A stretch of DNA of 64,000 nt, taken from the NCBI RefSeq assembly GCF_000226215.1, contig NZ_AGFF01000024.1, positions 186,001-250,000 of the forward strand. Direction: 5' to 3'. Under the pieces are notes generated by a model. It saw only the letters and a list, made by a program, of their open reading frames with translations, had not been told where the DNA came from and searched no databases. This document shows, one piece after another, positions 1 to 8,742 of the stretch (position 1 is its first letter; each line of letters starts with the position of its first letter). Source of the stretch: Dietzia alimentaria 72 (GTDB lineage: Bacteria; Actinomycetota; Actinomycetes; Mycobacteriales; Mycobacteriaceae). The translations under genes were made by a program, and so were the position numbers.

Positions 1-2
1 GC

Positions 3-1034
3 GATGTCACCGCGAGTGCCTGGCTGATCTCCGACCTGGACACCGGCGAGGTCGTGGCCGCAAAGGATCCACACGGTCGATACCGCCCGGCCAGCATCAT
101 CAAGACGCTGCTCGCCTCCGTCGCATTGGATTCACTCGACCGCGAGCAGGTCATCGAGGTCTCCGATTCTGATCTCGAAGGCGCCGAGGGCAGCCTGGTG
201 GGAATCGGCCCGGGCGGAAAGTACAGCGTGCACCGGCTCATGTGCGGGCTTCTGATGTCATCGGGCAACGACGCCGCCGTGGTGCTGGCTCACCGGCTGG
301 GCGGGATCGAACAGACGCTCGGCGCGATGAACAACCACGCTGCTGAACTCGGTGCCAGCAGCACGTACATCGCGACCGTCAACGGACTCGACGGCCCCGG
401 CATGATGACCACCGCCTACGACATGTCGCTGATCTTCCGCGACGCGATGACCCGTCCGGAGTTCGCGGAAATCGTCGCCACGGAGTCGACCGGCTTCCCG
501 GGTTATCCCGCCGGCGAAGGCGCGGGGCCACCCGATCCTGAGGCCGCACCGGCGGACATCGCTCCGACTGTCCGCGCGGACGGCGTCACGGTGAACCCCG
601 GTTTCGTCCTGGGGAACGACAATCAACTGCTCTACAACTACCCCGGCGCGATCGGCGGGAAGACCGGTTTCACCGATGACGCCCGGCACACGTTCATCGG
701 CGCGGCCGAGCGCGACGGGCGACGGCTGGCGGTGGTGTTGCTCGACGGCACCCGCGTGCCCAGCGCACCGTGGCAGCAGGCGGCCGGGCTGTTGGATGCC
801 GGGTTCGCCGCCGGGGGTGCGGATCCGGTGGGCATGCTCGATTCGGGTCAGCACGACGCCCTCGACGACGCGACCGAGCACCTGGCTTCCGGCCCGCTCG
901 GTTCGTCCGGGAAATCCGACTCGACCAGTCACGACGGTTCGTTGCTCGGTCGCTACGGGCCGTGGCTGGCGCTGGGCGCGGCTGGGGTCGCGGTGCTGGC
1001 CGGTGCCGTTTTGACCCTGCGGTCGCGGAACTAG
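3..1034 (+). CDS. D-alanyl-D-alanine carboxypeptidase, C-terminal part (start outside window)
   Basis: Serine D,D-peptidase of the PBP5/DacB family that trims peptidoglycan stem peptides outside the membrane. The reading frame is open from base 3, so the N-terminus lies upstream. Visible in order: the SxxK nucleophile motif (ASIIK, Ser31 of the visible part), the SxN motif (SSGND), the KTG motif (GGKTGFTD), a low-complexity linker, and a C-terminal membrane helix (WLALGAAGVAVLAGAVL) followed by a short basic tail. All three catalytic motifs are intact. The protein is therefore an anchored extracytoplasmic enzyme. Its stop codon shares CTAG (1031-1034) with the stop of the convergent TetR gene. 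Mycobacterial DacB1 is the likely counterpart. Confidence 0.9.
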   Translation, partial: DVTASAWLISDLDTGEVVAAKDPHGRYRPASIIKTLLASVALDSLDREQVIEVSDSDLEGAEGSLVGIGPGGKYSVHRLMCGLLMSSGNDAAVVLAHRLGGIEQTLGAMNNHAAELGASSTYIATVNGLDGPGMMTTAYDMSLIFRDAMTRPEFAEIVATESTGFPGYPAGEGAGPPDPEAAPADIAPTVRADGVTVNPGFVLGNDNQLLYNYPGAIGGKTGFTDDARHTFIGAAERDGRRLAVVLLDGTRVPSAPWQQAAGLLDAGFAAGGADPVGMLDSGQHDALDDATEHLASGPLGSSGKSDSTSHDGSLLGRYGPWLALGAAGVAVLAGAVLTLRSRN

Positions 1035-1639
1035 GACTCTGCAGCGGCGCCTGCGAGAACGATCCGCATTCGCCCGGCGCACTCGTCGACCGCGGTGCGC
1101 TCGTCTTGCCCGACCGATACCTCCAGGAGCAGCCGAAGGAGAGCGACGACGACGAGGTCGGCCGCGATGTCCACGGACGTGTCGCCCGCCCCGGAGAGCG
1201 ACTCGAGCCGACCCAGGGTGATCCCCAGCCGACGGCGAGCGGAGTCCACGGCGTTCGCGAGAATCCGGTGATCCGGGTGGGCGACGTCGACCAGCCCGCG
1301 TGCGAGCATCCCCCAGGTCTGCGGCTCTTGGCCAGCGGCTGCCGAAGCCAGCCGGGGCCACTCGGCGGCGGGGTCGTCGATGGTGGTGGAGATGAGGTCG
1401 TCGATCAAGCTGCCGAGGCTGCCCGCCGCGCCCACCGCCAGTTCTGACGCCAGGGCGTCAACGGACTCGAAGTGCCGGTAGAAGGCGGTGGGAACGATCC
1501 CTGCCTCTCGGGCGAGTTCGCGAACGACAAGCCCGCCGAAGCCTCGGGCGGCCACCGCGTGACGTCCCGCATCAACAATGAGTGCACGGGTGTGCTGCTT
1601 CTGCTCAGCGCGAGTCCTGGGGCCTGTCACGGGTCTCAT
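1031..1639 (-). CDS. TetR-family transcriptional regulator
   Basis: The N-terminal TetR DNA-binding domain is clear: TRALIVDAG leads into a helix-turn-helix around ELAREAGIVPTAFYRHF. It is followed by an all-helical ligand-binding region with no assignable ligand, about 200 residues in all, the usual family size. I chose the ATG at 1639 because a GGAG sits about 10 nt upstream; an in-frame ATG at 1657 is the alternative. The gene is divergent from the ferredoxin reductase-desaturase operon, and an inverted repeat lies in the shared upstream region. In Pseudomonas the TetR protein DesT controls a desaturase/oxidoreductase pair, so control of the neighbouring operon by a lipid or acyl-CoA signal is a reasonable inference, not shown. 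Confidence 0.85.
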   Translation of the reverse strand: MRPVTGPRTRAEQKQHTRALIVDAGRHAVAARGFGGLVVRELAREAGIVPTAFYRHFESVDALASELAVGAAGSLGSLIDDLISTTIDDPAAEWPRLASAAAGQEPQTWGMLARGLVDVAHPDHRILANAVDSARRRLGITLGRLESLSGAGDTSVDIAADLVVVALLRLLLEVSVGQDERTAVDECAGRMRIVLAGAAAES

Positions 1640-1727
1640 CGTAGCTTCGCTCCGCATTAAGCGCTCGTAGCTCCCGCTCGGGGGGTGCGCCCCAGATCTT
1701 CAGCCCGCCCTCTTTCTATTTGGGAGA

Positions 1728-1749
1728 ACACGTGTACACTCAAACGTGT
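1728..1749. promoter_or_regulatory. Candidate TetR operator between regulator and desaturase operon
   Basis: Inverted repeat ACACGT-N10-ACGTGT. Within it lie two overlapping perfect 8-bp palindromes, ACACGTGT (1728-1735) and GTGTACAC (1732-1739). It sits between the divergent TetR gene and the operon starting at 1884, the usual place for an autoregulatory TetR operator. Binding is inferred from position and symmetry only. Confidence 0.4.
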
Positions 1750-1883
1750 CCGGTGGTCGACCCGGGTGGCTGCGCACCCCAGACGCGACGGCACCGACCC
1801 GGTGCGAGGCGCGAGGAACGCCAAGGGGTAGCCGCGTCCGACGGCGTACGACCACACCGACCCACATCCCAACGGAGGTCCAC

Positions 1884-2999
1884 ATGACCGCTCCGCCCAT
1901 CCGCCAACTCTTCTCCCGCCGGATCACCCGCACGCTGCTCACCCCACACCCAGTCGAGCACTACGCCCGCTCTCTGGGCGTGCAGTGGTCCGACGACCCG
2001 ACGGGAGTGACAGTCGTGGCCGTCGAACGTCCGGTCCCCGACGTCACCGTTCTCACCCTGCGCCTGCCTGCCGGGGTCGATCGCCCTGCCGCGGGCGCCG
2101 CACTCGAGATCGGAGTGGTTGTCAACGGCGTCGTCCATCGTCGGCACTACTCCCCCGTCGACCCCGCGACCCGCCGCGACAGGCTGGCGACCATCGCAGT
2201 CCGTCGACATCCCGGCGGCGTGGTGTCGAACTACCTCTGGGACCACGCCGTACCGGGGACGCGCCTACTCCTCGGCAACCCGGTCGGCGAGATGACACTG
2301 CCGGACACCGTCCCGTCTGACGTGCTGCTCGTCAGCGGCGGTAGCGGTATCACTCCGATGCTGTCGATAGCGTCGACGCTGGCCGCACGCGGCTACCTCG
2401 AGGCCGACGGCAGTGCGGGCGCGACGCCCATCCGGGTCGCGTGGCTGCACTACGCCCGTCGATTGTCGGACGTCCCCTTTCGCGATCAGCTCACTGCGCT
2501 GTCCCGGACCGGTGTGTCGATCCGCGTGGTCCCGACCGCAGAAGGAACGACCCCCGACGGACTCTCGGGGCACCTCACCACCGAGCACCTCTACGCCGCC
2601 GCGCCCTGGCACGGCGACGCCACCGTGTTCCTCTGCGGGCCCGAGGCCCTGGCGGGCGGCCTCGAGGAGATGCTCGGGGCTGAGCGGTTCTCCGGCGTCC
2701 GACGGGAGCGGTTCACCGGGTCGACCGGTCCTGTGCCGGACGGAGACGGCGGCACCGTCACCCACTTACGCAGCGGCATCACCGCTCGCAACGACGGGAC
2801 CAGCCTCCTCGAGGGGGCCGAAGCCGCCGGGCTGAGCCCCCAGCACGGGTGCCGGATGGGCATCTGCCACACATGCACCGCCGTACGCGTGTCCGGCGCC
2901 ACCCGTGACCTACGCACCGGCGAGGTCGACTCCACACCAGATTGCCACGTCCAGATCTGCGTCAACGCCCCCGTCGGCGACGTTGAGATCGAGCTCTAG
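1884..2999 (+). CDS. Ferredoxin-NAD(P)H reductase-like electron donor for desaturase
   Basis: A 371-residue flavin and iron-sulfur oxidoreductase. It has an FNR-type FAD domain with the RHYS motif, a nucleotide-binding motif (GGSGITPM), and a C-terminal plant-type [2Fe-2S] domain. The cluster motif is CRMGICHTC, with Cys323, Cys328 and Cys331 plus a fourth Cys near 354 or 359. Such proteins pass electrons from NAD(P)H to membrane acyl desaturases; M. tuberculosis Rv3230c with DesA3 is the known example. The start at 1884 follows a strong GGAGG; the reading frame is open further upstream but has no comparable site. The desaturase follows 44 nt downstream on the same strand, so the pair is very probably an operon. 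Confidence 0.9.
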   Translation: MTAPPIRQLFSRRITRTLLTPHPVEHYARSLGVQWSDDPTGVTVVAVERPVPDVTVLTLRLPAGVDRPAAGAALEIGVVVNGVVHRRHYSPVDPATRRDRLATIAVRRHPGGVVSNYLWDHAVPGTRLLLGNPVGEMTLPDTVPSDVLLVSGGSGITPMLSIASTLAARGYLEADGSAGATPIRVAWLHYARRLSDVPFRDQLTALSRTGVSIRVVPTAEGTTPDGLSGHLTTEHLYAAAPWHGDATVFLCGPEALAGGLEEMLGAERFSGVRRERFTGSTGPVPDGDGGTVTHLRSGITARNDGTSLLEGAEAAGLSPQHGCRMGICHTCTAVRVSGATRDLRTGEVDSTPDCHVQICVNAPVGDVEIEL

Positions 3000-3043
3000 A
3001 CCATTCATCTCACCCGCCCGGAACAACCCGGAAGGACACCATC

Positions 3044-4273
3044 ATGACTCTCCTGCAACTACCCACTCTCCGCCCGAAGAAGACAGCAAAGAAGACACCG
3101 AAGTCCACCTCGGCCGTCGACACGGACGCGGGCACCAGCTCCGGCTCCGGCTCCGGCTCCGGGCCGATCGTGCTGTCTGCCGAATCGGTCGAGATCATCG
3201 GGCGCGAGCTCGACGCCATTCGCGATCGCGTGGTGGCAGATCTCGGCACCGTCGATCGCGACTACATTCTGCGGGTCGTCCGCACCCAGCGCCGGCTCGA
3301 GTTGGCGGGGCGCGGCCTGATGTTCCTCGGCTTTCTCCCGCCGGCCTGGCTCGCGGGGGTCGCGGCACTGAGTGCCTCCAAGATCCTCGACAACATGGAG
3401 ATCGGCCATAACGTCATGCACGGTCAATACGACTGGATGCGCGACGACATGCTGCACTCCTCCAGCTTCGAGTGGGACATCGTGTGCCCGTCCGACCAGT
3501 GGCGGCACTCGCACAACTACATGCATCACACATACACCAACATTCTCGACCTGGACCGGGACATCGGTTACGGCCTGCTGCGCATGGAGTACGAGCAGCC
3601 GTGGAACCCGCTGCGCCTGGGCAACCCGGCGTACGCCTTCCTGCTCATGATGATGTTCGAGTGGGGCATCATGATGCATGACCTGGAGTACGAGAACGTG
3701 CTCAAGGGCAAGCGCAAGTGGTCGGACATCAAGACCCTCGCCGCCGGCTGGTGGCGCAAGGTTCGCGGCCAGGTGTCCAAGGACTACATCGTGCACCCGG
3801 CACTCACCGGACCGCTGTTCCCGTTGACCTTCGCCGGCAACCTCACCGCCAACGTGGTGCGCAACATCTGGACGTTCTCGGTGATCTTCTGCGGGCACTT
3901 CCCCTCCGGGGCGCAGGTGTTCACACAGGAGGAGACCGCCGACGAGACCCGCGGCGAGTGGTACGTGCGGCAGATGCTGGGATCGGCCAACATCTCCGGT
4001 GGTCCGTTCATGCACCTGGCCACCGGCAACCTCTCCCACCAGATCGAGCACCACCTGTTCCCGGATCTTCCCGCGCACCGCTATCCGGAGATCGCCGAGG
4101 AGGTGCGCCGCATCTGCACCGAGAACGGCCTGCCGTACAACACCGGTCCGTTGTGGAAGCAGATCGGCAGCGTGTGGGCCAAGATGTTCCGCCTGGCGCT
4201 GCCGCTGCCCCCGACGCGAGCGGACGCCCCGGCGGTGCTCATCGAGCGCAGGACGTCCGCACCGGTGGCCTGA
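3044..4273 (+). CDS. Membrane acyl-CoA (stearoyl-type) desaturase, DesA3-like
   Basis: A 409-residue fatty acid desaturase with the three histidine boxes that bind the di-iron centre: GHNVMH (His122, His126), HSHNYMHH (around 155-162) and SHQIEHH in the last third. Hydrophobic stretches between the boxes fit an integral membrane enzyme that introduces a double bond into saturated acyl-CoA. Reducing power should come from the oxidoreductase encoded just upstream. A GGAAGGA precedes the ATG. The N-terminus carries a lysine-rich segment and a (GS)n linker (residues 33-40) encoded by a perfect TCCGGC hexamer repeat. Length and motifs match mycobacterial DesA3 (Rv3229c). Exact chain-length specificity cannot be read from sequence. 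Confidence 0.92.
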   Translation: MTLLQLPTLRPKKTAKKTPKSTSAVDTDAGTSSGSGSGSGPIVLSAESVEIIGRELDAIRDRVVADLGTVDRDYILRVVRTQRRLELAGRGLMFLGFLPPAWLAGVAALSASKILDNMEIGHNVMHGQYDWMRDDMLHSSSFEWDIVCPSDQWRHSHNYMHHTYTNILDLDRDIGYGLLRMEYEQPWNPLRLGNPAYAFLLMMMFEWGIMMHDLEYENVLKGKRKWSDIKTLAAGWWRKVRGQVSKDYIVHPALTGPLFPLTFAGNLTANVVRNIWTFSVIFCGHFPSGAQVFTQEETADETRGEWYVRQMLGSANISGGPFMHLATGNLSHQIEHHLFPDLPAHRYPEIAEEVRRICTENGLPYNTGPLWKQIGSVWAKMFRLALPLPPTRADAPAVLIERRTSAPVA

Positions 4274-4365
4274 CGCGGGGTAACGTCAATCCCATGCCAG
4301 TGCGCGGTGGCGGCCTCGATACGGGGGTCGCCACCGCGGCACAGCCAGGGAGGGGGAGCGCTTTC

Positions 4366-4647
4366 ATGAGCGAGTTCGAACGCAACAAGGATCGGGTGCA
4401 GGCCGGGGTCCAGGCTGGCGCGTCGTTGGTCGGGCGGATCACCATGATCGTCACCGACGCGATCGGATCGATCGCGCGCGAGGTGGGCGACTTCGTCACC
4501 GACGGCATCGAGATGCGCGAAGCTGCCAGGGTCTCCCGCCACGCCGAGCAGAACGGCGCCTCCTCGATCGACCTCACCGGGAGCGACGGCACTGCGAGCG
4601 CCAGCGGCGAGGAGCACGACGACCACGGCGACGCCCTGAACCGCTAG
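4366..4647 (+). CDS. Small conserved-type hypothetical protein
   Basis: A 93-residue protein of unknown function. Its first half (residues 1-55) is predicted helical, alternating charged residues with hydrophobic ones (SLVGRITMIVTDAIGSIAREV). Its tail is acidic, rich in Ser, Asp and His. There is no signal peptide or clear membrane helix. I chose the ATG at 4366 because of the purine-rich Shine-Dalgarno site GGGAGGGGGAG just upstream. An in-frame ATG at 4294, preceded by TAACGT, could give a version 24 residues longer. It stands alone between the desaturase and the RNase H gene on the same strand. Confidence 0.65.
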   Translation: MSEFERNKDRVQAGVQAGASLVGRITMIVTDAIGSIAREVGDFVTDGIEMREAARVSRHAEQNGASSIDLTGSDGTASASGEEHDDHGDALNR

Positions 4648-4700
4648 CCGACCGTGGCCGGTGCGCACGGTCGCCGGCCGCGGTGGCAGGATCGCCTACC

Positions 4701-5741
4701 GTGACAATCATCGCCGCAGCGGACGGCTCCGCCCTCGGAAACCCCGGCCCCGCGGGCTGGGCCTGGTACATCGACGATTCCCGGTGGCGCTGCGGCGGCT
4801 GGAAGCGCGGCACCAACAACCAGGGCGAGCTGACTGCCGTGCTGGACCTGTTGCGTCAGACCGCGCACGTTCCGGAGCCGCTGCACATCCTGTGCGATTC
4901 GCAGTACGTCATCAATTCAGTCACCAAGTGGATGGCGGGCTGGAAGCGCAAGGGCTGGAAGAAGGCCGACGGCAAGCCGGTGCTCAACGTCGAGGTGATG
5001 AAGGCCCTCGACGCCGCGATGCAGGGCCGGCAGGTCACCTTCGAGTGGGTGAAGGGCCACGCCGGCCACGAGCTCAACGAGAAGGCCGACGTTCTGGCCA
5101 ACGGTGCCGCCAAGGCCCACGCGTCCAAGCAACTACCTAAAGCCGGCCCGGGATTTCCGGGCGCCACCGCGGTGGGCGCGGGCGAGGATCCTTCGGTGCC
5201 GCCGGCCGCCGATGGTGCGGGCGGGTCTGCTCCCGCAGCCGACGGCGCGCGACCCTCCCGAGCACGGTCATCGACCACAACGACGACAACGCCCGCATCC
5301 TCCGACCAGCCCGACCTGTTCTCGCTGGACGCGGACACCTCTGACCGGTACGCCAACGCTGACGATGGCGCCTCCCCGGCCAGCCCTGCTGTCCCGGCCA
5401 GCCAGGCCGACGAGGATCTCGTCGTCGACCTGGAACGCTCGCTTCTGACCGATGCGGTTCGCCGGGACCGTAAACAGCTCACGCGGCTGCTCGACGTGCG
5501 GTGGCGTCAGGTCGATGCCACGGGCCGCACGTGGACCCGCCGCGAGATTTCCGACACCGGCTCATCGCACGCGGGCGTGAAGCTCGAGGTGCTGGAGACG
5601 CGGAGACTGTCGAACGACGTGATCTTGCTGCTGTGGCGCGCGAGCGGCCCTGACGGGGTGTCGTCGCTGCGCAGCTCGATCTGGCAGCGCACAGGCGACG
5701 ACTGGAAGCAGACATTCCAGCAGGGCACCCGCGAACCCTGA
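4701..5741 (+). CDS. RNase HI fused to a C-terminal DUF4440-like domain
   Basis: Residues 1-140 form a complete ribonuclease HI domain, which degrades RNA in RNA:DNA hybrids. The catalytic acidic residues are visible as Asp8, Glu43, Asp66 and Asp130, with the loop histidine His120 (KGHAGHE). A basic protrusion (WKRKGWKKADGK) is present. A low-complexity linker of roughly 90 residues rich in Ala, Pro, Ser and Thr follows. The C-terminal 100 residues look like an NTF2-fold DUF4440 domain (from DAVRRDRKQLTRLL through SSIWQRTGDDW). I favour the GTG at 4701, with AGGA upstream, over the GTG at 4683. The partner domain's role is unknown. Confidence 0.82.
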   Translation: MTIIAAADGSALGNPGPAGWAWYIDDSRWRCGGWKRGTNNQGELTAVLDLLRQTAHVPEPLHILCDSQYVINSVTKWMAGWKRKGWKKADGKPVLNVEVMKALDAAMQGRQVTFEWVKGHAGHELNEKADVLANGAAKAHASKQLPKAGPGFPGATAVGAGEDPSVPPAADGAGGSAPAADGARPSRARSSTTTTTTPASSDQPDLFSLDADTSDRYANADDGASPASPAVPASQADEDLVVDLERSLLTDAVRRDRKQLTRLLDVRWRQVDATGRTWTRREISDTGSSHAGVKLEVLETRRLSNDVILLLWRASGPDGVSSLRSSIWQRTGDDWKQTFQQGTREP

Positions 5742-5845
5742 TCTGCCCCCGCCGCCGCTGCCCCCGTTACCGCCGCCGGTTGGCGGACACCCACTCGCAC
5801 CAGGCGGACATTCAGTGCGAAATCCAGCCCGCTATCGAACATCCT

Positions 5846-5910
5846 GTCCGCCAACCGGGGAGCCACGTCCGCCAACCGGGGGGAGCCACGTCCGCCAACC
5901 GGGGAGCCAC
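5846..5910. repeat. Three tandem copies of a 21-23 bp unit
   Basis: Units start at 5846, 5867 and 5890; each reads GTCCGCCAACCGGGG followed by AGCCAC, the middle copy having two extra G residues. A degenerate fourth copy starts at 5911. The 13-base core GTCCGCCAACCGG occurs in inverted orientation at 5776-5788, so any of the three copies could pair with it to form a stem. Confidence 0.85.
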
Positions 5911-5982
5911 GTCCGCCACGTGGGCACCCACGGCCAATCGCTGCGCTGACGGCCGCCCTGATGCGATCGCCCACGCCGCCGC

Positions 5983-6050
5983 CAGCCGCGCCGTCCAGAA
6001 TCATCCGGCCCTGAAAAATCGCGGGCGGGTGACTCTGGACGGCGCGGCTG
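5983..6050. repeat. Long hairpin, copy 1 of a dispersed structured repeat
   Basis: A perfect 17-bp stem (5983-5999 with 6034-6050) is extended inward by an imperfect stem (TCATCCG against CGGGTGA). The same architecture and much of the same sequence recur at 37833-37894. It lies 24 nt beyond the 3' end of trpS, so it may also act as a terminator for one or both convergent genes. Confidence 0.85.
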
Positions 6051-6072
6051 TGGGCGGAGAGGCGGGGCCGGG

Positions 6073-7212
<1,140 letters not shown>

Positions 7213-7237
7213 TCACTTCCCGCACCCCGCTCGTCGT

Positions 7238-7696
7238 CTAAGTCTGTTCGGGTGGGAACCCGCCCGTGGCGACCGGGCCCCAGTCGTCGATCGTCACGCG
7301 GATGAGGCACTTGCCCTGACGCACCATCGCCGAGCGGTACTCGTTCCAGTCGTCGTGCTCGCCGGCGACACTGCGGAAGTACTCGACCAGCGGCTCCACG
7401 GCCTCGGGCAGGTCCACGATCTCGGCGGTGCCGTCCAGGTGAACGTACGGGCCGTTGAAGTCGTCGGAGAGCACACACACGCTCACTGCAGGGTCACGGC
7501 GGATGTTGGCCACCTTCGCCCGCTGCGGGTAGGTCGCCACGACGAGCCTGCCCTCCGTGTCGACACCGCAGGTCACCGGTGAGGACTGCAGCTCTCCGGA
7601 GCTGCGGTGGGTGATGAGGACGGCGCGGTGCCGGGGTCGCAGGAAATCCTCGAGCCCGGCTCGGTCAGGACGGTCGGCTGTCGCGTACTTCGGCAT
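7238..7696 (-). CDS. PPOX-class (F420/FMN-dependent) oxidoreductase-fold protein
   Basis: A 152-residue split beta-barrel protein of the pyridoxamine 5'-phosphate oxidase superfamily. The pattern RHRAVLITHRSSGELQSSPV followed by RLVVATYPQRAKVANIRRDP and SVCVLSD is typical of actinobacterial members annotated as F420-dependent. The substrate is unknown; relatives reduce small heterocycles or biliverdin. I place the start at the ATG at 7696 because the homologous part begins there; upstream sequence in the same frame is low complexity. It stands alone between trpS and xthA on the minus strand. Confidence 0.8.
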   Translation of the reverse strand: MPKYATADRPDRAGLEDFLRPRHRAVLITHRSSGELQSSPVTCGVDTEGRLVVATYPQRAKVANIRRDPAVSVCVLSDDFNGPYVHLDGTAEIVDLPEAVEPLVEYFRSVAGEHDDWNEYRSAMVRQGKCLIRVTIDDWGPVATGGFPPEQT

Positions 7697-7791
7697 GGTG
7701 CCGAGGTTACGGCTCTGTACCCCGCGCGGCACCTGCGACCGCGGCCCGAACGCTGCGGCTGCCCTCGTCGTCGTCGTCGCTCTTCCCGCTC

Positions 7792-8637
7792 CTACTCGTA
7801 GACCACCGTCACGGGCGCGTGGTCGGACCACCGCATGTCGTAGGCGCTCGCGCGATCCACCCGGTCGCTCACCGCCCGATCGACCAGACCGTCGGTCACC
7901 ACGTGGTAGTCGATGCGCCAGCCGGCGTCGTTGTCGAAGGCCTTACCCCGCTGCGACCACCACGAATACGGTCCGACCTCGTCCGGGCGTCGGTGACGGA
8001 CGACGTCAGTCCAGCCGCTGCCGTCGGCGAACACGTCGGTCATCCACTCGCGCTCGTGCGGCAGGAAACCCGAGCTCTTGTGGTTGCCCTTGTGGTTCTT
8101 CAGGTCCTCTTCGCGGTGGGCGATATTCCAGTCGCCACAGATGATCATCTCGTGGCCGTCGCGGCCGGAGAGGTACTCGGCGCGCTCGGTGAGGAACTCC
8201 CGAAAGGTGCCCAGGAAGCGGTCCTTCTCGTCTTGCTTGGGGGTGTCCACCGAGCCCGACGGCAGGTACAGACTCGCGACCGTGACGGTCTCGCCGTCCT
8301 TGGCGCCCGGGTAGGTGGCCTCGATGTAGCGGCCCGAGTCGGCGAACTCTGGATCGCCATAGCCCACGCGGACGTCCGACGGCTCGTGACGGGACAGCAG
8401 CGCGACACCGGCCCGGCCCTTGAGCTCCGACGGCGCGCTCACGAGATGCCAGCCGGCCTCGAGCGCGGGCGCCAACGCCTTGTGTGCCTGGTCCTCGTCG
8501 GCGCGCACCTCCTGTAGCGCTACGACATCCGCGCCGCTGGCCTCCAGCCAGGGCAGGAACCCGAGGTTGGTCTCCGACCGATGCTTGACTGCGGCGCGGA
8601 TCCCGTTGACGTTGACGGTCGATACAGTGAGAGTCAC
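7792..8637 (-). CDS. xthA: Exodeoxyribonuclease III / AP endonuclease
   Basis: A Mg-dependent nuclease of the exonuclease-endonuclease-phosphatase fold that cleaves at abasic sites in base excision repair. Family residues are all present: Asn11 region (TVNVNGIRA), Glu43 (LQEVRA), Asp169/Asn171 (CGDWNIAH) and the C-terminal SDHAPV (Asp272, His273). The length of 281 residues is normal. The start is GTG at 8637. A TACCCT hexamer on the minus strand (8650-8645) lies exactly 7 nt upstream with no Shine-Dalgarno site between, suggesting a leaderless message. Confidence 0.93.
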   Translation of the reverse strand: MTLTVSTVNVNGIRAAVKHRSETNLGFLPWLEASGADVVALQEVRADEDQAHKALAPALEAGWHLVSAPSELKGRAGVALLSRHEPSDVRVGYGDPEFADSGRYIEATYPGAKDGETVTVASLYLPSGSVDTPKQDEKDRFLGTFREFLTERAEYLSGRDGHEMIICGDWNIAHREEDLKNHKGNHKSSGFLPHEREWMTDVFADGSGWTDVVRHRRPDEVGPYSWWSQRGKAFDNDAGWRIDYHVVTDGLVDRAVSDRVDRASAYDMRWSDHAPVTVVYE

Positions 8638-8644
8638 GCCGACC

Positions 8645-8650
8645 AGGGTA
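8645..8650 (-). promoter_or_regulatory. Candidate -10 box, leaderless xthA
   Basis: TACCCT on the minus strand, 7 nt before the GTG start of xthA. It fits the actinobacterial TANNNT -10 consensus, with transcription starting at or next to the initiation codon. Confidence 0.4.
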
Positions 8651-8742
8651 GCCGCAGCGATCCCCCGGGGATGATGAGCGCGAATCGGTCATCTAGCGGA
8701 TACGAGGGCAGCCGCATTGTCGGACTGCGGTGACCCGACCGG

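Larger units (their letters stand above)
5742..6072. other. Convergent intergenic region, repeats only
   Basis: This 331-bp gap lies between the ends of the RNase H fusion gene (+) and trpS (-). I see no convincing reading frame. It holds an inverted copy of a repeat core (5776-5788), three tandem copies of a 21-23 bp unit (5846-5910), and a long hairpin (5983-6050) described separately. Confidence 0.7.

Noticed and set aside
3059-4078. 339-codon antisense frame opposite the desaturase
   Set aside because: The + strand protein has three intact histidine boxes and a ribosome site; the antisense product is His/Val-rich shadow sequence.
4280-4320. SigD-type promoter (GTAACG) before the small protein at 4366
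   Set aside because: GTAACG is present but no CGAT lies at 15-17 nt; the nearest CGAT is about 30 nt away.
5846-5910. Possible CRISPR array
   Set aside because: Units are directly abutting with no spacers, only three copies, and no cas genes nearby.
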